Assembly (NCBI GenBank): GCA_020284085.1
Contig: JACEVL010001161.1
Span: 4,882,930-4,946,929 of the forward strand
Length of the DNA: 64,000 nucleotides
From: Aporrectodea caliginosa
Lineage: Eukaryota > Annelida > Clitellata > Crassiclitellata > Lumbricidae
Direction of reading: 5' to 3'
A model generated the notes under the pieces. It saw only the letters and a list, made by a program, of their open reading frames with translations. It made no database searches and had not been told where the DNA came from. Numbering within the stretch: the first letter of the stretch is position 1; each line of letters starts with the position of its first letter. Positions 59,982 through 64,000 of the stretch are shown here, piece after piece. The position numbers and the translations under genes were made by a program.

Positions 59982-62236
59982 TTAAACAATCCGGGCAGGA
60001 AACAAAGCGAAGACCTTTCGACGCATGTCATTCCTTAGTACGAAGTCATTGCACACAGCTTCCAAATCAAGTTGGTCAGTTAGATCTTTATGAACGTGGA
60101 GAATTGCAACATGATTCAAGCGTTCCTGTGACATAGTACTTCGTAGGTACGTTTTAAGCCTGCGCAATGATGAAAAGCTTCTTTCGGCTGTGCACGATGT
60201 AACCGGAATACACAAGTATAGGGTAAGTAGCATGGTGACTTCTGGCAGCAGAGTTCTCCAGGTATGGTTTTCTTTGAAGCATCTAATAATATCAGAGACA
60301 GCAAGTTTCCGTTCAAACCGTTGGACAGAGTTATCAGAGCCTTCAGAGGTGATTAGGTCGCTTAACATTGTTAGGTGAAGTTCTAGTCGTCTCTTGTCCA
60401 GATCATCTCCGAAATGTTGCGAGACTTCAGAAAGATCAAACGCCCGCCCTTCTGCTGCATCAACAACGACTTTCTCAATGTTATTGGCAACTTTGTACGC
60501 TTCAGAGTTAAAGCGAGCATCAATTGCTCCTAGACATTCATCAAGAGCCTGAATGTATACTTGTTTGAAGCGATCTTTGGGGCATCTGAATTTGTGTGGA
60601 GCAGATCCGCTATCAAACCGTTTTGGAGGGCGCCGAACTCGTGGTAGCTCTGGCTCGTCGAGCTCCAATTTCTCTGCTTCATGTGTTACTGAAGCCCAAA
60701 ATCTGTCATACTTGGATTCAAATTCAAATTCACTGCCATCTCGCTGTTGTTTCCAGCATGAACGCAACTCTGTTATGAGACGCTGACATTCAGCCACCGA
60801 CAGACTGCTGCTCTGAAGCTGTACGGCCACTGTTTCGCATCTGCCAAATATTGCGATAAGGAGACTGAAACCAAAGAATGTGTCAAATGACTGAAGTGAC
60901 TTCAGAAAGCCGCCTGCCTTTGTGCCCGTTTCATCTGTACGCTGATCTGACACTTCTGTCATAAATGTTAAAAGAGTCTCATAGTTGTCAACTAGCGTCT
61001 GGACACTGGAGACTCGCATAGTCCACCGTGTTGGACACAGCGGGCGCAATGACACATTGTCATCGGGTTGTAGTGATGCAAAGCATGCAAGTCGCTTTGG
61101 TGAGTTCCGTACAAAGTTAATGATGTCTTTAGCGGAATTCATTGCATCTCGGCACTCCGTAATTTGACACAGTGCATCCTGGAACATAAGGTTTAGACAG
61201 TGGTTGGCACAATGTACATAAACTGCTTTTGGGTGAATTGCAGTTAGCTGAGCTTGTACTCCAGATAGTCTGCCTGACATGTTGGCTGCACCATCGTAAC
61301 ACTGACCGCGACACTTGTCTAAACCCACATCAAATCTGAGCACGATGTCTTTCAGAATTGTAAACAATGTGGTGGCATCCGTCATCGAGGTACTGTGGAA
61401 ACCTGCGAAGGTTTCATGGACTTGCAAAGAAGAATCAACGTGGCGGAAACAGAATGAAACTTGTTCGGTTACAGATATGTCCGCCGTTTCGTCAATCATT
61501 ACCGAATAATATTTATCGGTCTTGAGCCTTTGCATCATATTCCGAAGCACATTCAAAGCCATGATTTCGATTACTTCATTTTGGATATCCGGAGACGTCC
61601 ATGTATAGGACGAACGTTTAAGCCAATTTTGCAGCTCGGTACTGTCATCACAGCGTAGCTGGAGTAGACGCTTAAAATTGCCTTCACTGTCTACGTGACC
61701 TCTAATTGCTAGGCCTTGTCTAGTCAAATACTGCAGAGATGATACGATCTTCAACAATGCGTTTCGGGCCAGTTGCATGTTTCGGCTGTTTGCTGTATTG
61801 AGTTGGCTGCTGACATTTGTACCGTGCACAGCAGCAGCGACTTTCAGTACAGATTCCTTATGCGCCAACGACTGTTCGTGCGCCTGGAAACTTTCTGTGG
61901 CTTTTTTCCAGTTCGAGAAACCGAGCGACGTGAATGCAGCCTCCCGTTTGGTCGAAAATGTAAACAACTGCATTGTCTCGCACTTTCTACAGGTGCTACA
62001 GTAGACTTTGTTTTCGTTGTCAACGTAATCTATCCAATTAAACTTATCTATCCACGCACAACGAAAACTTCTTCCTCCTGCATTTCTCGGTCGCACTGTA
62101 GCGGTAACGGGCATTTGCAATAGGCCTATATCTGGAGGCGAAATGTCCATGACTGGTGATATGGAGGGGATAACGACAGCGTCCAGTAATGTAACAGTCG
62201 GTGTTTCTGCTGGCATTGCTGATGTTACTTCTTTTC
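59982..62236 (-). CDS. hAT transposase, main exon (exon 3)
   Basis: A 744-codon open frame (ATG 62216) plus 20 upstream coding bases from the acceptor TTTTAGATGCAG. In the joined 815-aa protein: residues about 122-201 form a TTF/BED-like zinc finger (V-Y-C-S-T-C-R-K-C and later H-E-Q-S-L-A-H). The DUF4371/RNase H-like core has D313 in MIDETADIS and D379 in G-Q-C-Y-D-G-A-A-N-M. CPTRW lies in the middle, and E749 sits in S-C-T-A-E-R-S-F-S-S-L-R-R-L-K, within the C-terminal hAT dimerisation domain. All three catalytic acids are present and the frame has no stop, unlike every other transposase in the window. It resembles ZMYM1-like/Tip100-type proteins. It is either an autonomous young hAT or a host-retained derivative. 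Predicted nuclear. Confidence 0.93.
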
Positions 62237-62615
62237 CTGCATCTAAAATTCATGCAATTTCACAGTCAAAATTGAACTGATAATCCACGCTTCGTGTCGG
62301 ACAGTGACAGCGATCTGAAGCATGTCCCAACTCTTTTCAAAACCTGCCCTAACACAGTTTATACGTTTCAGTACTTCTGCGACTGTTTGAGTGTTTTAAG
62401 CTTTTGTCTTTGTCATAGTTGGCTACCATTGCTCGAATGCGTGTCTTCATTTTCAAGAACATTATCACTAGATAAATAAGAAATAATCGCATGTTCCCTA
62501 TGGGCTTCCGTATGTAGGCCTATACAGGACACTACATCGTCAAAGTCAATGTCTTAAACAATCTTACTTTAAATTAGAGAGACATTGAAAGAGAGAAAAA
62601 GAGACAGAGAGAGGC

Positions 62616-62688
<73 letters not shown>

Positions 62689-63229
62689 GACAGGAACAAG
62701 GCAGATATTATTTCAGGAATTTCTTAACGCCCCAGCTGAAGGGTTAAAGGCCGGGTAGGCTATGCAGTGGGAGTAAGCCTGCAAGGAAAATCATGCCTGC
62801 AGCTGGTATCAGGTTGCTCTGTGGATCCGAATGAACATATCTTCATGCACAACCAACATAAATCTTGATGTACAACTGTCATACACAGGCTACAGATCAG
62901 ACTGCAGAGGCAGAGTGCTGAGAGTGCCTGAGACATCTCAGACATACACTGATACACAGGCCGTTTGAACACCGTGCGCGCTAGTTTCAAAAGCCGTTCG
63001 CCCGCGTCCACGCTGGCTAGCAGTACGGCACCGCCCAATAAAATAACTGAAATAAGTAAACCTGGAGATTTATTATTATCGATCTACCGATTTTTTATGA
63101 CAGCAACCAACAATATATCAATAGAAAGAGTAGGACATAAAGCAGAAGTTGACAAGAGATTCGTATGCACCATTGCACAGCACCATAGCCTATGCACCTT
63201 GTATGGCTAAAGCCACTGATAAAACTCAC
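62237..63229 (-). other. Intron 2 of the hAT gene, 993 bp
   Basis: On the - strand begins GTGAGTTTTATC and ends AATTTTAGATGCAG. Contains a (GA)n microsatellite (62615-62692) and otherwise unassigned sequence. It joins phase 1 to a two-base remainder, giving an Arg codon and an in-frame junction. Confidence 0.75.
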
Positions 63230-63360
63230 TTGTATCGGGTGGGACAAATTGGACGTCAGTTGCTGGTGGTGCAGGCTCAACGGTTAGGGGGATTTCATCA
63301 ACCTCGGCATAGTGTTCACGGTGTTCTACGTTAACGCCATCATGAACATGTTGGTCATCT
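63230..63360 (-). CDS. hAT transposase, exon 2 (predicted)
   Basis: 131 bases between acceptor GCTATGTTGCAG and donor ACAA|GTGAGT. The frame is open throughout and encodes an acidic, Pro-rich linker (D-D-Q-H-V-H-D-G-V-N-V-E, later P-L-T-V-E-P-A-P-P-A-T). Both junctions keep frame: exon 1 ends in phase 2 (AG|A, Arg) and exon 3 accepts phase 1 (A|GA, Arg). Two independent in-frame GT..AG joins are unlikely by chance. RNA evidence is not available here. Confidence 0.75.
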
Positions 63361-63715
63361 CTGCAACATAGCAGTAATCTTGTTATAAACTCAGCCTACG
63401 TAATATTATTTCTAAAAAGACAATGCCAAGCAGCCAAATACTGTCTACAGAGCTAATTATATGTACAAAAATTTCATTTCTTATTTCTTGGTAAACAACC
63501 GTTTTCAACGTTTTACTAGCATGTCAAGGAAAAGATTCACATTTCTAAATAACTGACAACAAAGCGTATCAAAATTCAGTAGCAAACCATATCAGATTTT
63601 AAATCACTCATTTATGCAGCAGTTTGTTATTATGTGGTATCAATATATTTACCTAAAAGTGTAGAACGGCTTTTACACCTAGATTATACTACAGAGTATA
63701 ATATTATACACTTAC
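63361..63715 (-). other. Intron 1 of the hAT gene, 355 bp
   Basis: On the - strand begins GTAAGTGTATAATA and ends GCTATGTTGCAG. No feature inside. Confidence 0.7.
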
Positions 63716-63777
63716 CTCCTAGTGTTAGGACGCTTGAAGAAACTAGAAATTGTTTGTTGATTGGTAACTCGCTTCAT
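63716..63777 (-). CDS. hAT transposase, exon 1 with PIP-box N-terminus (predicted)
   Basis: 62 coding bases encode MKRVTNQQTISSFFKRPNTR and end at the donor AG|GTAAGT. QQTISSFF matches the PCNA-interacting PIP box Q-x-x-I-x-x-F-F, followed by basic KR. An M-K-R..SSFF N-terminus is common in ZMYM1-like hAT proteins (from memory). An out-of-frame ATG nine bases upstream opens a 13-codon upstream frame that ends within the exon, which could lower translation. The in-frame join to exon 2 supports the model. Confidence 0.75.
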
Positions 63778-64000
63778 TTTCCATGAAAAAAACAACTGCC
63801 GGCGAGACTAAATCACGCAAAATACAAGAAAACGCTCAATGTAATGAAATCAAAATAGCTGTACAGCTGATAAGTCTCTCAGAGCAACCACATGAAGAAA
63901 GCAGATGTCGAGGGTGGTGGGAGTATTGAGCGCTTCGTACGAATGAAGCAAGCGTTCGAAGGTACGGTGGCCCAGAAGGACCAAGTTGCAATGTTTGAAA
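63778..64000. other. Right edge, upstream of the hAT gene
   Basis: Probably the 5' leader or promoter of the transposase gene. No terminal repeat or TATA box could be assigned. Confidence 0.4.

Overview
This window is animal DNA: introns with GT..AG borders, about one gene per 30 kb, abundant microsatellites, SINEs, LINEs and cut-and-paste transposons. No bacterial or organellar feature is present. The recurring word TAGGCCTA, a receptor of vertebrate alpha-1 adrenergic type, a GMR1-type Ty3/Gypsy element (a group first described from deuterostomes) and a giant foldback element point to a marine invertebrate, most likely a non-vertebrate deuterostome such as an echinoderm or hemichordate. A lophotrochozoan cannot be excluded from sequence alone.

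The main host gene is an alpha-1 adrenergic-type GPCR on the + strand. Exon 1 (coding part 6868-8050) carries the N-terminus and TM1-TM6. Exon 2 (56949-57322) carries TM7, helix 8 and the C-terminus. They are separated by a 48,898-bp intron placed, as I recall the vertebrate ADRA1 genes, exactly where those genes are interrupted. The joined product is 518 aa with every aminergic and alpha-1 signature residue I looked for.

The intron is a transposon store. From left to right it holds a mariner (8451-9235), a LINE (9410-10420), old LINE, gag and SINE pieces, hAT-type MITEs (18380-18851, 18897-19347, 26198-26432, 27813-28068), a 3.2-kb perfect-looking foldback element (22656-25877), and a four-layer nest (LINE remnant, hAT 28459-32166, piggyBac 29323-31558, MITE 30275-31076). 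After these come long polypyrimidine tracts, a LINE split by a SINE (41190-42165), and a TACA microsatellite split by a 1.1-kb MITE (46406-47531) and a complete GMR1-type LTR retrotransposon (47614-53454). Two neighbouring mariner derivatives (54396-55182, 55199-56149) lie close to exon 2. Element borders are supported by target-site duplications read directly from the sequence.

To the right, on the - strand, lies a hAT transposase gene. Its 744-codon main ORF joins in frame, through two GT..AG introns, to two upstream mini-exons, giving a predicted 815-aa protein with an N-terminal PCNA-interacting (PIP-box) motif. Its 3' element terminus is probably at 59825; the other terminus is not in the window.

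Most notable points: (1) the LTR element has LTRs differing by one base in 510 but a gag-pol with several frameshifts and lost zinc-ligand cysteines, suggesting that an already broken copy was moved in trans; (2) its capsid contains a SCAN-like segment; (3) the four-layer nest gives a relative dating series; (4) the three-exon hAT gene with a PIP box.
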